Source of the DNA: Arthrobacter sp. NEB 688
GTDB taxonomy: Bacteria; Actinomycetota; Actinomycetes; Actinomycetales; Dermatophilaceae
Direction of reading: 5' to 3'
DNA: 64,000 nt
Assembly: GCF_013201035.1 (NCBI RefSeq)
Contig: NZ_CP053707.1
Span: 3,410,001-3,474,000 of the forward strand
Shown piece by piece: positions 25,871 to 36,752 of this stretch (its first letter is position 1; each line of letters begins with the position of its first letter). The notes beneath the pieces were generated by a model. It was given only the letters and a program-made list of their open reading frames with translations, was not told the DNA's origin and ran no database searches. Both the position numbers and the translations under genes were made by a program.

Positions 25871-25928
25871 GCGCTTCACCCAGGAACCGTTCCCGGGTGA
25901 AGCGCGGCCGTATCGGGTGACCCGATAC
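25871..25928. repeat. Structured intergenic repeat, family 1, copy 3
   Basis: Arms GCGCTTCACCC (25871-25881) and GGGTGAAGCGC (25895-25905) pair perfectly. Relative to copies 1 and 2 a C-G pair has become T-A on both arms, a compensatory change. The second hairpin is GTATCGGGTGACCCGATAC at 25910-25928. It lies between the ileS stop (25974) and the GNAT start (25819). Confidence 0.75.
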
Positions 25929-25973
25929 TCGTGGGGCTCCGGGGGACGGCGCCGGGCCGGGCGGGGGCCGAGG

Positions 25974-28900
25974 TCACCGGCGGGTGACCCGCACGTGCGC
26001 CTTGTGGCCGTCGCCGACGGTGACGACGACGACCCGCTCGCCGTCCGGCGCGTCGAGGGCGTCGACCCGCTCGGCGAGCGTCTCGCCGGCGACGAGCGCG
26101 CCGTGGGCCTCGACAGCGGCGTCGACCTCGGGGTCGCCGGACACCTCGAGGAGGATGCGGTCGGCGACCTCGAGCCCGGCGTCCTTGCGGGCCTGCTGCA
26201 CGGCGCGGACGAGGTCGCGGGCGATGCCCTCGCGGGCCAGCTCGGGCGTGACCTCGGTGTCGAGGACGACGAAGCCGCCGCCGGGCAGCATCGCCGTCGC
26301 CAGCGAGCCACCGGCGCCACCCTCGACGACGGTCTCGAGCGTGTACTCGCCCTCGACGAGCGCGAGCCCGCCGGAGGTGACGGTGCCGTCGTCGGCCACC
26401 GACCAGTCGCCGGACTTCGACCCCTTGATGGCCACCTGGACGTCGCGGCCCAGGCGCGGACCGGCCGCGCGGGCGTTGACGCTCAGGCGCTGCGAGATGC
26501 CGAAGTCGGACTCGTGCGCCTCGGCGACGTCGAGCACCGTCACACCCTTGACGTTCAGCTCGTCACGGACGATCGCCGTGAACGGGGCGACGCCCTGCGG
26601 GTCGGCGGTGACGACGGTCAGGTCGCGCAGCGGCAGGCGCACGCGCAGCCCCTCGGCCTTGCGCAGCGAGGAGCCCGTCGAGCAGACCGCGCGCACCTGG
26701 TCCATCGCCGCGACGAGCGCGTCGTCGGAGGGCAGGTCGGCCGCGACCGGCCAGTCGGCGAGGTGCACCGACCGGCCGCCGGTCAGGCCGCGCCAGATCT
26801 CCTCGGTGACGAGCGGCAGCAGCGGCGCGGCCACGCGGGTCAGCACCTCGAGCGCCGTGTAGAGCGTGTCGAACGCCTGTTCGGCCGCGGCGGAGTCACC
26901 GGACCCGGTGTCCCAGAACCGCTCCCGCGAGCGACGGATGTACCAGTTGGTCAGGACGTCGACGAACTGGCGCACCGACTCGCTGGCGCCGGGGACGTCG
27001 GAGGCGTCCATCTGCGCCTCGACGGTGACGACGAGGTCGTGCAGCTTGGCGAGGAGGTAGCGGTCGAGGGGGTCGGTGGACTCCGTGGACCAGCGCGCCT
27101 CGTACCCCGCGCCGCCGTTCGCCGCGTTCGCGTAGAGCGAGAAGAAGTACCAGACGTTCCACAGCGGGAGGATGACCTGCCGGACGCCCTCGCGGATGCC
27201 CTCCTCGGTGACGACGAGGTTGCCCCCGCGCAGGATCGGGCTCGACATGAGGAACCAGCGCATCGCGTCGGCGCCGTCGCGGTCGAAGACCTCGCGGACG
27301 TCCGGGTAGTTGCGCAGCGACTTGCTCATCTTCTGGCCGTCGTTGCCGAGAACGATGCCGTGGCTGATGCACGACCGGAACGCCGGCCGGTCGAACAGCG
27401 CCGTCGCGAGGACGTGCAGCGTGTAGAACCAGCCGCGCGTCTGCCCGATGTACTCGACGATGAAGTCCGCCGGGAAGTGCGCGTCCTGGGTCTCGGTGCC
27501 CGCGAACCAGTCCGCGTTCTCGAAGGGGTAGTGGACCTGCGCGTACGACATCGACCCGGAGTCGAACCACACGTCGAGGACGTCCTCGACGCGGCGCATC
27601 GTCGAGCGGCCGGTCGGGTCGTCGGGGTTCGGGCGGGTCAGCTCGTCGACGAACGGGCGGTGCAGGTCGGGGTTGCCGTCACGGTCGCGCGGCAGGTCGC
27701 CGAAGTCGCGCTCGAGCTCCTCGAACGAGCCGTACACGTCGATCCGCGGGTACGCGGGGTCGTCCGACTTCCAGACCGGGACCGGGCTGCCCCAGAACCG
27801 GTTCCGCGTGATGGACCAGTCGCGCGCGTTCTCGAGCCACTTGCCGAACTGGCCGTCCTTGACGTGCTCGGGCGTCCAGGTGATCTGCTGGTTGAGCTCG
27901 ACCATCCGCTCCTTGACGGCGGTGACCTCGACGAACCACGACTCGACGCCCTTGTAGATGAGGGGCTCGCGGCAGCGCCAGCAGTGCGGGTAGCTGTGGT
28001 CGTAGGACTCGCGGCGCAGCAGCACCGTGCCGGGCGAGACCGCCCCGGTCGGGCCCTCGCCGCGGGTGGCCGCCTTGAGGTGGTCGATGACGAGCGCGTT
28101 GGCGTCGAAGACCTGGACGCCCTCGTAGTCGGCGACCGGCGCGGTGAAGCGGCCGTCCTTGCCGACCGGCATGACCGCCTCGATGCCCTCGCGGTCGGTC
28201 ACCTCCTTGTCGACCTCGCCGAAGGCGCCGGCGGTGTGGACGACCCCCGTGCCGTCGGTGGTCGTCACGGCGTCGTCGGCGGCGACGATGCGGAAGGCGT
28301 TGGCGTGGCCGGCGTAGTACGAGAACGGCGGGGTGTAGGTGCGTCCGACGAGGTCGGCGCCGCGGTAGCGACCGACGACGGTGAACTCGCCCTCGGCGGA
28401 GGCCAGCTCACGTGCGTACGCCTGCAGGCGCGCCTCGGCGAGGACGTACCGGGCCGTGCGGTCGGTGCCCGGGACGGGCGCCTCGACGACGACGTACTCG
28501 ATGTCCGAGCCGACCATCGCCGCGAGGTTGCTCGGCAGCGTCCAGGGCGTCGTCGTCCAGACCAGCAGGTGCGCGCCGTCGAGGACGGGGTCGGTGCCGG
28601 TGTCGTCGAGGAGGTAGCCGACCGTGACCGACGGGTCCTGGCGGTTCTGGTAGACCTCGTCGTCCATCCGCAGCTCGTGGTTGGACAGCGGCGTCTCGTC
28701 GTTCCAGCAGTAGGGCAGGACGCGGAAGCCCTCGTAGACGTAGCCCTTGTCGTAGAGCGACTTGAACGCCCAGATGACCGACTCCATGTAGTCGGCGTTC
28801 ATCGTCCGGTAGTCGTGGTCGAAGTCGACCCAGCGCGCCTGGCGGGTCACGTAGTCGCGCCACTCGCCGGTGTACTTCATGACCGACTCGCGGCAGGCCG

Positions 28901-29306
28901 CGTTGAACTGCTCGATGCCGAGCTCGAGGATCTCGTCGGTCGTCTTGATGCCGTTGAGGCGCATCGCCTCGAGCTCGGCCGGGAGGCCGTGGGTGTCCCA
29001 GCCGAAGCGGCGCTCGACGCGGCGGCCCTTCATCGTCTGGTAGCGCGGGACGACGTCCTTGACGTAGCCGGTCAGGAGGTGGCCGTAGTGCGGGAGGCCG
29101 TTGGCGAAGGGCGGGCCGTCGTAGAAGACGAACTCGTTCTCGCCGCGCTCCCCCGGGTCGCGCTGCTCGACCGAGGCGCGGAAGGTGTCGTCGGCCGCCC
29201 AGTGCGCGAGGACCGCCTCCTCGACCTCGGGCAGGCGCGGACTCGCGGGCACGCCGAAGGCCGCACCGATGTGGTCGCCGGTCGTGGACACCTGGGGGTA
29301 GGTCAT
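25974..29306 (-). CDS. ileS: Isoleucyl-tRNA synthetase
   Basis: A class I synthetase of 1110 residues, the long form common in actinobacteria. The HIGH motif is HYGH at about 73-76 ([17 protein letters not shown]) and the KMSKS motif is in [19 protein letters not shown]1 editing domain lies between, and an anticodon-binding domain and C-terminal extension follow. ATG 29304-29306 is chosen because AGGAG lies ten bases upstream and the start is [10 protein letters not shown]. Expression should depend on the T-box upstream. Confidence 0.95.
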   Translation of the reverse strand: MTYPQVSTTGDHIGAAFGVPASPRLPEVEEAVLAHWAADDTFRASVEQRDPGERGENEFVFYDGPPFANGLPHYGHLLTGYVKDVVPRYQTMKGRRVERRFGWDTHGLPAELEAMRLNGIKTTDEILELGIEQFNAACRESVMKYTGEWRDYVTRQARWVDFDHDYRTMNADYMESVIWAFKSLYDKGYVYEGFRVLPYCWNDETPLSNHELRMDDEVYQNRQDPSVTVGYLLDDTGTDPVLDGAHLLVWTTTPWTLPSNLAAMVGSDIEYVVVEAPVPGTDRTARYVLAEARLQAYARELASAEGEFTVVGRYRGADLVGRTYTPPFSYYAGHANAFRIVAADDAVTTTDGTGVVHTAGAFGEVDKEVTDREGIEAVMPVGKDGRFTAPVADYEGVQVFDANALVIDHLKAATRGEGPTGAVSPGTVLLRRESYDHSYPHCWRCREPLIYKGVESWFVEVTAVKERMVELNQQITWTPEHVKDGQFGKWLENARDWSITRNRFWGSPVPVWKSDDPAYPRIDVYGSFEELERDFGDLPRDRDGNPDLHRPFVDELTRPNPDDPTGRSTMRRVEDVLDVWFDSGSMSYAQVHYPFENADWFAGTETQDAHFPADFIVEYIGQTRGWFYTLHVLATALFDRPAFRSCISHGIVLGNDGQKMSKSLRNYPDVREVFDRDGADAMRWFLMSSPILRGGNLVVTEEGIREGVRQVILPLWNVWYFFSLYANAANGGAGYEARWSTESTDPLDRYLLAKLHDLVVTVEAQMDASDVPGASESVRQFVDVLTNWYIRRSRERFWDTGSGDSAAAEQAFDTLYTALEVLTRVAAPLLPLVTEEIWRGLTGGRSVHLADWPVAADLPSDDALVAAMDQVRAVCSTGSSLRKAEGLRVRLPLRDLTVVTADPQGVAPFTAIVRDELNVKGVTVLDVAEAHESDFGISQRLSVNARAAGPRLGRDVQVAIKGSKSGDWSVADDGTVTSGGLALVEGEYTLETVVEGGAGGSLATAMLPGGGFVVLDTEVTPELAREGIARDLVRAVQQARKDAGLEVADRILLEVSGDPEVDAAVEAHGALVAGETLAERVDALDAPDGERVVVVTVGDGHKAHVRVTRR

Positions 29307-29309
29307 CGG

Positions 29310-29520
29310 GGCTGCTCCTGCGGGGTCGTCGGCTCGTCCTGGCCGAGGACGACGGCACCGGCTGCTCGCCGGGCACCACCGCGGTACCACCTCGTTTGCC
29401 GCCCGGGGGCGACCGCTCTTGCACCAGGTCGTGACGTGACCCCGACGTCCGGGTCTAGTGAGGACTCGCGTCCCGTTCTTCCGGAGGCTCGCCGCTGATG
29501 ACGGCTCGAGCGCCTGTGGG
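29310..29520 (-). ncRNA. T-box riboswitch controlling ileS (tRNA-Ile sensor)
   Basis: Read on the minus strand, the leader contains the T-box sequence GGTGGTACCGCGGTGG (complement of about 29375-29390), which binds the free CCA end of uncharged tRNA. Upstream, GCTCG...CGAGC (29487-29511) forms a very short stem I, and its loop carries ATC (complement of 29497-29499), an isoleucine specifier codon. Actinobacterial ileS T-boxes of this short form act on translation by freeing the ribosome site; no clear intrinsic terminator is seen here, in keeping with that. Confidence 0.85.
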
Positions 29521-29524
29521 CGTG

Positions 29525-29577
29525 ATCCTACCGGGGCCCGGCGCGTGGTACCCACCGAGTTCCCGTGGGGGTAGGCT
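29525..29577. promoter_or_regulatory. Divergent promoters for ileS and the cobalamin operon
   Basis: On the minus strand TAGGAT (complement of 29525-29530) would start the ileS leader near 29518, just before T-box stem I. On the plus strand TAGGCT (29572-29577) would start the other transcript near 29584, just before the cobalamin riboswitch. Both are good -10 elements; -35 elements are weak or absent. The spacing to each riboswitch supports the pair. Confidence 0.45.
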
Positions 29578-29582
29578 CACCG

Positions 29583-29710
29583 CGTCGCACGTAAGCGCGA
29601 CACCACACGCACCCGCCTGGGGGAAGCCGGTCCGAGTCCGGCACTGTCCCGCAGCCGTAGGTCACCCGCGAGGGTGACGAGTCGGAATGCCCAGCGGGCG
29701 CGAGCGGCTC
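29583..29710 (+). ncRNA. Cobalamin (adenosylcobalamin) riboswitch
   Basis: The conserved core GGGGAAGCCGGTCCGAGTCC, then GGCACTGTCCCGCAGCCGTAG, is present at about 29630-29660, and the B12-box region GAGTCGGAATGCC at about 29679-29691. CGCACCCGCCTGGG and CCCAGCGGGCGCG pair to close the aptamer. About 90 bases then lead to the ATG at 29803. High cobalamin should switch off the five downstream genes. It is the main reason for assigning them to B12 uptake. Confidence 0.9.
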
Positions 29711-29802
29711 CATCACACCCGTCGAGGAATGCGGGACGGAGCCCGGGTGCCGGGGTGTCCCGGTGGGTCGGGCGTTCGTCACGAACCGCTCAGGAAGGCC
29801 CC

Positions 29803-31425
29803 ATGTCCCCCACCACGCTCCGTCCCGGCGCCCGCGCGCTCGGGGCCCTGCTGCTCTCCGCGGCACTCGTCGGCGCCCCCGTCGCGGCCCACGCCGACGA
29901 CGCGTCGCCCTCCCCCTCCACCAGCGCGACCCCGACCGGCTCGCCGTCGGCGACCGCCACGCCGGACGCCTCCCCGGCACCGAGCCCCTCGGAGACCGTC
30001 GCGCCGAGCCCCTCGGCCACCGCGACCGCCGAGCCGGGCCCGTCGGCCACGACGCCGCCGGCCTCCCCGACGCCCTCGGCCTCCCCCACGGACGAGGCCG
30101 CGACCGGTGTCGTCCCCGGCGGCGACGCCCGCCGCTACGGCGTCGCGGCCGCCCAGGGCCCCGCGACCTCGACCGACCCCGTGCTCGTGGGCGCCAACTA
30201 CCTCGAGGAGCAGCTGCGCGCCGGGGGCCACGTGCTCTCCGTCGAGTTCGACGGTGTCAACTACCCCGACTACGGCGTGACGGCCGACGCCGTCCTCGCG
30301 CTCGACGCCGCCGGGACCGGCCAGGACGAGGCCGCGCTCGCGACCCAGACCCTCGCCGAGCACTTCGTCGACTACACCGGCTTCGGCGACCCCACCGAGG
30401 TCGGTGCGGGGTCCGTGGCCAAGCTCCTCAACGTCGCCGTGGCCCAGCAGGTGGACCCCACGGCCTTCGGCGGGGTGGACCTCGTGGCGACGCTCCAGGG
30501 CCTGGAGCAGGACAACGGACGCTTCACCGACATCACGAAGTACACGCAGTCCGCGAACACCTTCGGCCAGTCCTTCGCGCTCATCGGTCTCTCCCGGGCC
30601 GGGGAGCCGGTCACCGCCCAGTCCGTGCAGTACCTGCTCGACCAGCAGTGCGCCAACGGCGCGTTCAAGCTGTACGAGAGCGACGAGGGCTGCACCGACG
30701 TCGCGGACGCCGACCCGGACGCGACCTCGATGGCCGTGCAGGCCCTGCTCGCCGTCGGTGGCCACGCGTCCGCCGCGAACGCCGGTCTCGACTACCTCGC
30801 CTCGCGCCAGGACGCGAGCGGCGCCGTGGGTGGCGGCGGACCCACCTCCGGGGTCAACGCCAACAGCACCGGCCTCGCCGGGCAGGCCTTCCTCGCCGGT
30901 GGGCGCACCGCCCAGGCCCGCGCCGCCGTCGGCTACCTCACCGACCTCCAGTACGGCTGCGGCTTCCCCGCCGCCCTCCGCGGTGGCGTGGCCTACGACC
31001 AGGCGGCCTACGACGCCCAGGAGGAGGCGGGCTCCGAGGCCGTCCCGGGCGACCAGGACCGTCGGTCCACCGCCCAGGCGCTCCTCGCCCTGTCCGGCAC
31101 CCCGCTCGGGACGGTGACCGCCACGGGCGCCGACGCCGAGGCCCCGGCCTACGCCTGCGCCCCGGCCTCGCCGACCGCGACCCCGACGGGCTCGGCCTCG
31201 CCGACCGCCACCTCGGGCGGCGGCTCGACGAGCACCCCGACCACGACGGCCGGCTCGGGCTCCGGCTCGACCTCGACGGACGCCCCGGTCGCGGCGGGGC
31301 CGACCGGGTCGCTGGCCCAGACCGGTTCCGAGCCCCTCCTGCCGGTGCTCGTCGGGCTCGTCCTGCTCGTCCTCGGCGGCGTCGCCGTCGCCCTCTCCCG
31401 CGGCCGTCGGGGGGCGCACGCCTGA
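29803..31425 (+). CDS. Cell-wall protein with intrinsic-factor-like alpha/alpha barrel
   Basis: A 540-residue exported protein. A signal peptide (about 1-30, ending AHA) is followed by a Ser/Pro/Thr stretch (to about 105) and then a helical repeat region (about 120-460) of prenyltransferase / squalene-cyclase repeat type. It shows repeats such as DPDATSMAVQALLAVGG, NANSTGLAGQAFLAGG and DRRSTAQALLALSG. This alpha6/alpha6 fold is that of the cobalamin-binding half of intrinsic factor and transcobalamin. A second Ser/Thr linker ends in LAQTG (504-508), a helix and a basic tail: a sortase signal. Riboswitch control and the ECF genes downstream suggest surface capture of cobalamin. A terpene cyclase is excluded by the export and anchor signals. 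Confidence 0.72.
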   Translation: MSPTTLRPGARALGALLLSAALVGAPVAAHADDASPSPSTSATPTGSPSATATPDASPAPSPSETVAPSPSATATAEPGPSATTPPASPTPSASPTDEAATGVVPGGDARRYGVAAAQGPATSTDPVLVGANYLEEQLRAGGHVLSVEFDGVNYPDYGVTADAVLALDAAGTGQDEAALATQTLAEHFVDYTGFGDPTEVGAGSVAKLLNVAVAQQVDPTAFGGVDLVATLQGLEQDNGRFTDITKYTQSANTFGQSFALIGLSRAGEPVTAQSVQYLLDQQCANGAFKLYESDEGCTDVADADPDATSMAVQALLAVGGHASAANAGLDYLASRQDASGAVGGGGPTSGVNANSTGLAGQAFLAGGRTAQARAAVGYLTDLQYGCGFPAALRGGVAYDQAAYDAQEEAGSEAVPGDQDRRSTAQALLALSGTPLGTVTATGADAEAPAYACAPASPTATPTGSASPTATSGGGSTSTPTTTAGSGSGSTSTDAPVAAGPTGSLAQTGSEPLLPVLVGLVLLVLGGVAVALSRGRRGAHA

Positions 31426-32306
31426 TGCGTCGCCTCCTCACCCGCCTCCTCGCGGTCACCGCCGCGGCGACCCTGGCCACCGCCGGGGCCGTCGCGGTGG
31501 CGGCCCCGGCCTCGGCCGCGGCCTGCTCGGGCACCACCGGCGTCACCGTCGTCGTCGACTTCGGCTCCTCGACGACCGTGGCCTGTGCCCCGGGCGACCC
31601 GACGAGCGGTCTCGACGCCCTCGCGAAGGCCGGCTTCTCGGTGACCCAGGTGCAGCGCCAGCCCGGGTTCGTCTGTCGCATCAACGGTTCGCCGAGCTCG
31701 GTCGGGTGCGTCACCACCCCGCCGGCCTCGGCCTACTGGGCCTACTTCCACGCCCCCCGGGGCGGCTCGTGGACCTACAGCAGCCTCGGCGCCGGGTCCT
31801 ACGACCCGAAGCCGGGCAGCGTCGAGGGCTGGAGCTTCGGCTCCGGCGGCGCCCCCGGCACCGTGCCCCCGGCGAAGACGGTGACGTCGACCCCGAAGCC
31901 GACCTCGATCCCGAAGAAGACCTCGACGCCCACCTCGACCCCGAGGAAGACGACGAGCGCCCCGCGCACGACGTCGGGCTCGTCGTCGACGAAGGGGTCG
32001 ACGTCCTCGAGCTCCTCGGCCTCGAGCAGCAAGGCCCCGACCACGACGAAGGCCCCGACGCCGGGGGCCTCGGCGTCCGCGACGCCCTCGGGCGCCGCCT
32101 CGGCGAGCGCGTCGGCGTCCCCGTCGGCCACGGCCGCGGCGACCCCGGGCGCCGAGCCGTCCGACACCCCGAGCCTGGCCGCGGCCCCGACGAGCACCGA
32201 GGCCGCCGACTCCGGCGGGTCGCTCGGCACGCTCGCCGTCGGCGCGGCCCTCGTCCTGCTCGTGGGTGGCGGTGCCCTCTGGGTCTCGCGCCGCCGCGCG
32301 GGCTGA
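31425..32306 (+). CDS. DUF4430-like exported protein, membrane-anchored
   Basis: A 293-residue protein. After a signal peptide (about 1-33, ending ASAA) comes a compact domain (about 34-145) with TGVTVVVDFGSS, LDALAKAGFSV and SAYWAYFHAPRGGSWTYSS. This is the DUF4430 pattern, which corresponds to the small beta domain of transcobalamin / intrinsic factor. A long Thr/Ser/Pro/Ala linker (150-260) leads to a C-terminal helix (about 265-285) and an Arg-rich tail, without a sortase motif. The ATG overlaps the upstream stop (TGATG). With the preceding protein it would supply the second half of an intrinsic-factor-like binding unit; this is inference. Confidence 0.7.
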   Translation: MRRLLTRLLAVTAAATLATAGAVAVAAPASAAACSGTTGVTVVVDFGSSTTVACAPGDPTSGLDALAKAGFSVTQVQRQPGFVCRINGSPSSVGCVTTPPASAYWAYFHAPRGGSWTYSSLGAGSYDPKPGSVEGWSFGSGGAPGTVPPAKTVTSTPKPTSIPKKTSTPTSTPRKTTSAPRTTSGSSSTKGSTSSSSSASSSKAPTTTKAPTPGASASATPSGAASASASASPSATAAATPGAEPSDTPSLAAAPTSTEAADSGGSLGTLAVGAALVLLVGGGALWVSRRRAG

Positions 32307-32327
32307 GCCGGCTGGGATGATGCCCCG

Positions 32328-33441
32328 GTGACCCGATCGCTCCCCCGCGCCGTCCACCCGGCGGCCTGGTGGGGATGGGCGGTCGGGCTCGCCGTGGCGG
32401 TCAGCGCGGTGACCAACCCGCTGCTGCTCCTGCTGGCCCTCGCCGTCGCGGCGCTCGTCGTGTCGGCGCGCCGCGGGTCCTCGCCGTGGGCGCGGGCCTT
32501 CCGGCTCTATCTCTGGCTGGGGATGGCGATCATCGTCGTCCGGGTCGTGCTCCACGTCCTCGTCGGCCTCAAGTACGGCACCGTCCGCGTCCTGCCGCTG
32601 CCGGAGGCGACGCTGCCGTCGTGGGCGGCGGGCATCCAGGTGGGTGGTGACGTCTACCTCGAGGGGCTGCTCGGCGCCGCGACGCTCGGGCTCCGGCTCG
32701 CCGTCATCATCGCGTGCATCGGCGCGGCGAACGCGCTCGCCAACCCCAAGCGGCTGCTGCGCAGCCTGCCCACCGCGCTCCACGAGGTCGGGGCCGCCGT
32801 CGTCGTGTCGGTCTCCGTCGCACCGCAGCTCGCCGAGTCGGTGCAGCGCGTGCGACGGGCCCGCGACCTGCGGGGCGAGACGCGCAAGGGCATCCGCGCC
32901 GTCCCCGCCATCGCCCTGCCGGTGCTCGAGGACACCCTCGAGCGCTCGCTGCTGCTCGCCGCCGCGATGGACTCGCGCGGCTACGGCCGCAGCGGGGCGG
33001 CAGCGCCCCGCGAGCGGCTGGTGACCGGCGGCGTCACGCTGCTCGGGCTGCTGCTCAGCGCCGTCGGCCTCTACGGCGTCCTCGACGCGTCCACGCCCGC
33101 GCTCATGGGCACGCCGGCGCTCGTCGTCGGTCTGGCGCTCGCGCTGGCCGGCCTCTGGCTCGGCGGGCGGCACGTGCGCACCACGACCTACCGGCCCGAC
33201 CCCTGGGGCGGCCCGGAGTGGCTGACCGTCGCCTGCGGCGTCGTGCCCGCCGCCGTGCTCACGGTCGTCGGCCGCACCACCCCCGACGCCCTGGCGATGC
33301 CCCTGGAGCCGCTCGGCGTCCCGGCCCTGCCGCTGCTCGCCGTCGTCGGCCTGCTCGTCGCGGCCCTGCCCGCGTTCCTCACCCCCGAGCCGCCGCGACC
33401 GCCGTCGCGCGTGCCCGTGCGCGGCGCCCGGGAGATGGCCG

Positions 33442-33449
<8 letters not shown>
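32328..33449 (+). CDS. ECF transporter transmembrane component (EcfT / CbiQ-like)
   Basis: A 373-residue EcfT protein with five to eight helices. The cytosolic coupling region carries two Ala-Arg-Gly-like helices: RVRRARDLRGET and AMDSRGYGRSG, the motifs that contact the ATPases. GTG 32328 is used. The stop overlaps the ATPase start by eight bases. It couples ATP hydrolysis to the S component for substrate uptake; here cobalamin, from the riboswitch. Confidence 0.88.
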
Positions 33450-35081
<1,632 letters not shown>

Positions 35082-35085
<4 letters not shown>

Positions 35086-35960
35086 GCGCCGCCGGGCCGC
35101 GTACCGGCCGCGCCATCCGGATGCGCCCGCGCTCGACCGTCGCGGTCGCGCTCGTCAGCGTCGCCGGGCTCATCGCCTTCGGCTGGCCGCTGCTCGTCGA
35201 CCCCTCCTCCGGCCTCGCCCACTCGGCCGACGCGCCCCTCGTCTTCGCGCTCGTCCTGCCGCTGCTGCTCGCCGTCGTCCTCGCCGAGATCGCCGAGGGC
35301 GGGATGGACGTCAAGGCGGTGGCGATGCTCGGGGTGCTCTCGGCGGTCGGCGCCGCCCTGCGCCCGCTCGGTGCCGGCACCGCGGGCCTCGAGACGGTGT
35401 TCTTCCTCCTCGTGCTCGGCGGGCGGGTGTTCGGCGCCGGGTTCGGCTTCGTCCAGGGCGCCGTCACCCTCTTCGCGTCCGCGCTCATCACCGGCGGCGT
35501 CGGGCCCTGGCTGCCCTTCCAGATGCTCGGGGCCGCGTGGGTCGGGATGGGCGCCGGGCTGCTGCCGCGGGCCCGGGGCAAGGCGGAGATCGTGCTGCTC
35601 GCGGCCTACGGCGCGCTCGCCGGGCTGGCCTACGGCTTCCTGCTCAACCTCTCGTTCTGGCCGTTCTCGACCGGCACGGGCGGCGGCCTGTCGTTCGTCC
35701 CCGGGGCGCCCCTGCTCGAGAACCTGCACCGGTTCGTCGTCTTCAGCCTCGCGACGAGCCTCGGGTGGGACCTCGGGCGCGCCCTGACCAACGTCGTCCT
35801 CGTGTCGGTGACCGCCCGGCCGGTCCTCGGGGCCCTGCGCCGCGCCGCCCGGCGGGCCGCCTTCGAGGCCCCCGTCGCGTTCGAGGAGGCCGCGGGTGCG
35901 GACACCCCGGCGAGCCCCCGGTCGCGGACGACCGACCAGTTGGCACAATCGCCTCCATGA
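35082..35960 (+). CDS. ECF transporter S component, probably for cobalamin
   Basis: A 292-residue membrane protein with about six helices, longer than most S components because of N- and C-terminal extensions. LETVFFLLVLGGRVFGAGFGFVQG and the later GVGPWLPFQMLGAAWVGMG are typical of the CbrT-like group predicted to bind cobalamin. GTG 35082 overlaps the ATPase stop. Substrate specificity rests on the upstream riboswitch, not on residues I can assign. Its own end overlaps the next gene's ATG. Confidence 0.8.
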
Positions 35961-36496
35961 ACCCCCTCGAGCTCGACCGCGACCCCGCCTGGCTGAGCCG
36001 CGAGGAGCTCGACTCGGCCCGGCAGAAGCTGCCGATCCTCTACGTCGACGCCGTCCCCGTCCGGGTCGACGACCGCGGCGAGGTCACCGCGCTCGGCGTG
36101 CTCCTGCGCCTGGACGACGAGGGCCGCGTGTGCCGCGAGCTCGTCTCCGGCCGCGTGCTGCACCACGAGCGCATCCGCGACGCGCTGCTGCGGCACATCG
36201 AGAAGGACCTCGGGCCGGTGGCGCTGCCTCGCATCCCCGTGGCGCCCCAACCGTTCACCGTGGCGGAGTACTTCCCGACGCCCGGGGTCACGCCGTTCCA
36301 CGACCCGCGCCAGCACGCGGTCTCGCTCGCGTTCGTCGTCCCGGTCGCCGGCGACTGCGCCCCGCAGAACGACGCGCTCGACCTCACCTGGCTGACGCCC
36401 GCGCAGGCGCTCGACCCGGGCGTCCAGGCCGAGATGGACCGCGGCCACGGCGTCCTGCTGCGCCAGGCGCTCGCGCACCTCGGCCACTCCGTCTGA
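35957..36496 (+). CDS. NUDIX-like hydrolase (DUF4916 type)
   Basis: A 179-residue protein starting MNPLELDRDPAWLSREEL. The overall pattern (LPILYVDAVPVRVDDRGEV, a core with RELVSGRV and ending TWLTPAQALD) matches the actinobacterial NUDIX-like DUF4916 group. The classic Nudix box GX5EX7REUXEEXGU is not present in full, so hydrolase activity is uncertain. The ATG overlaps the S-component stop (ATGA), so it is read in the cobalamin operon, perhaps without functional link. Confidence 0.65.
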   Translation: MNPLELDRDPAWLSREELDSARQKLPILYVDAVPVRVDDRGEVTALGVLLRLDDEGRVCRELVSGRVLHHERIRDALLRHIEKDLGPVALPRIPVAPQPFTVAEYFPTPGVTPFHDPRQHAVSLAFVVPVAGDCAPQNDALDLTWLTPAQALDPGVQAEMDRGHGVLLRQALAHLGHSV

Positions 36497-36528
36497 CCCG
36501 AGCCGTCACACCCACGGCGCGGAAGCTC

Positions 36529-36599
36529 CGGCGCGGATGCATCCCCGATACCGGGGAGGAACCGCGTCGTCGCCGTGACGACGCGGATGCTCCGGCGCG
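36529..36599. repeat. 71-bp direct repeat, family 2, copy A
   Basis: This copy matches 39793-39863 at 67 of 71 positions in the same orientation. It contains a small hairpin CCCCG-ATAC-CGGGG and a perfect 10-bp stem CCGCGTCGTC / GACGACGCGG. Copy A has an extra partial unit in front (GCGGAAGCTCCGGCGCG, about 36520-36535). The 256-base gap between the NUDIX stop and the nuclease stop also holds a hairpin CGATCCGA / TCGGATCG (36655-36683), possibly a terminator for one of the convergent genes. Confidence 0.8.
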
Positions 36600-36752
36600 C
36601 ATCAGCTCCCACGGCGCCACGCAGCATCCGGGAGCCGCGGGACCTCTTGCGTGCCGATCCGATCGCTTGCGTACGTCGGATCGTGACGGGGTTGTCGCTG
36701 GCGGGCCGGGTTGTTGCCGCATCGGGTGCCGACAATCCTGCCCGGGGACCCA

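Noticed and set aside
29803-31425. Terpene cyclase / squalene-hopene cyclase reading of the helical-repeat protein
   Set aside because: It has a signal peptide, sortase motif and Ser/Thr linkers, lacks a visible DxDD-type acid motif, and is under a cobalamin riboswitch.
36497-36752. tRNA gene or attachment site beside the cassette
   Set aside because: No cloverleaf or TTC-loop pattern can be found; only hairpins and the 71-bp repeat are seen.
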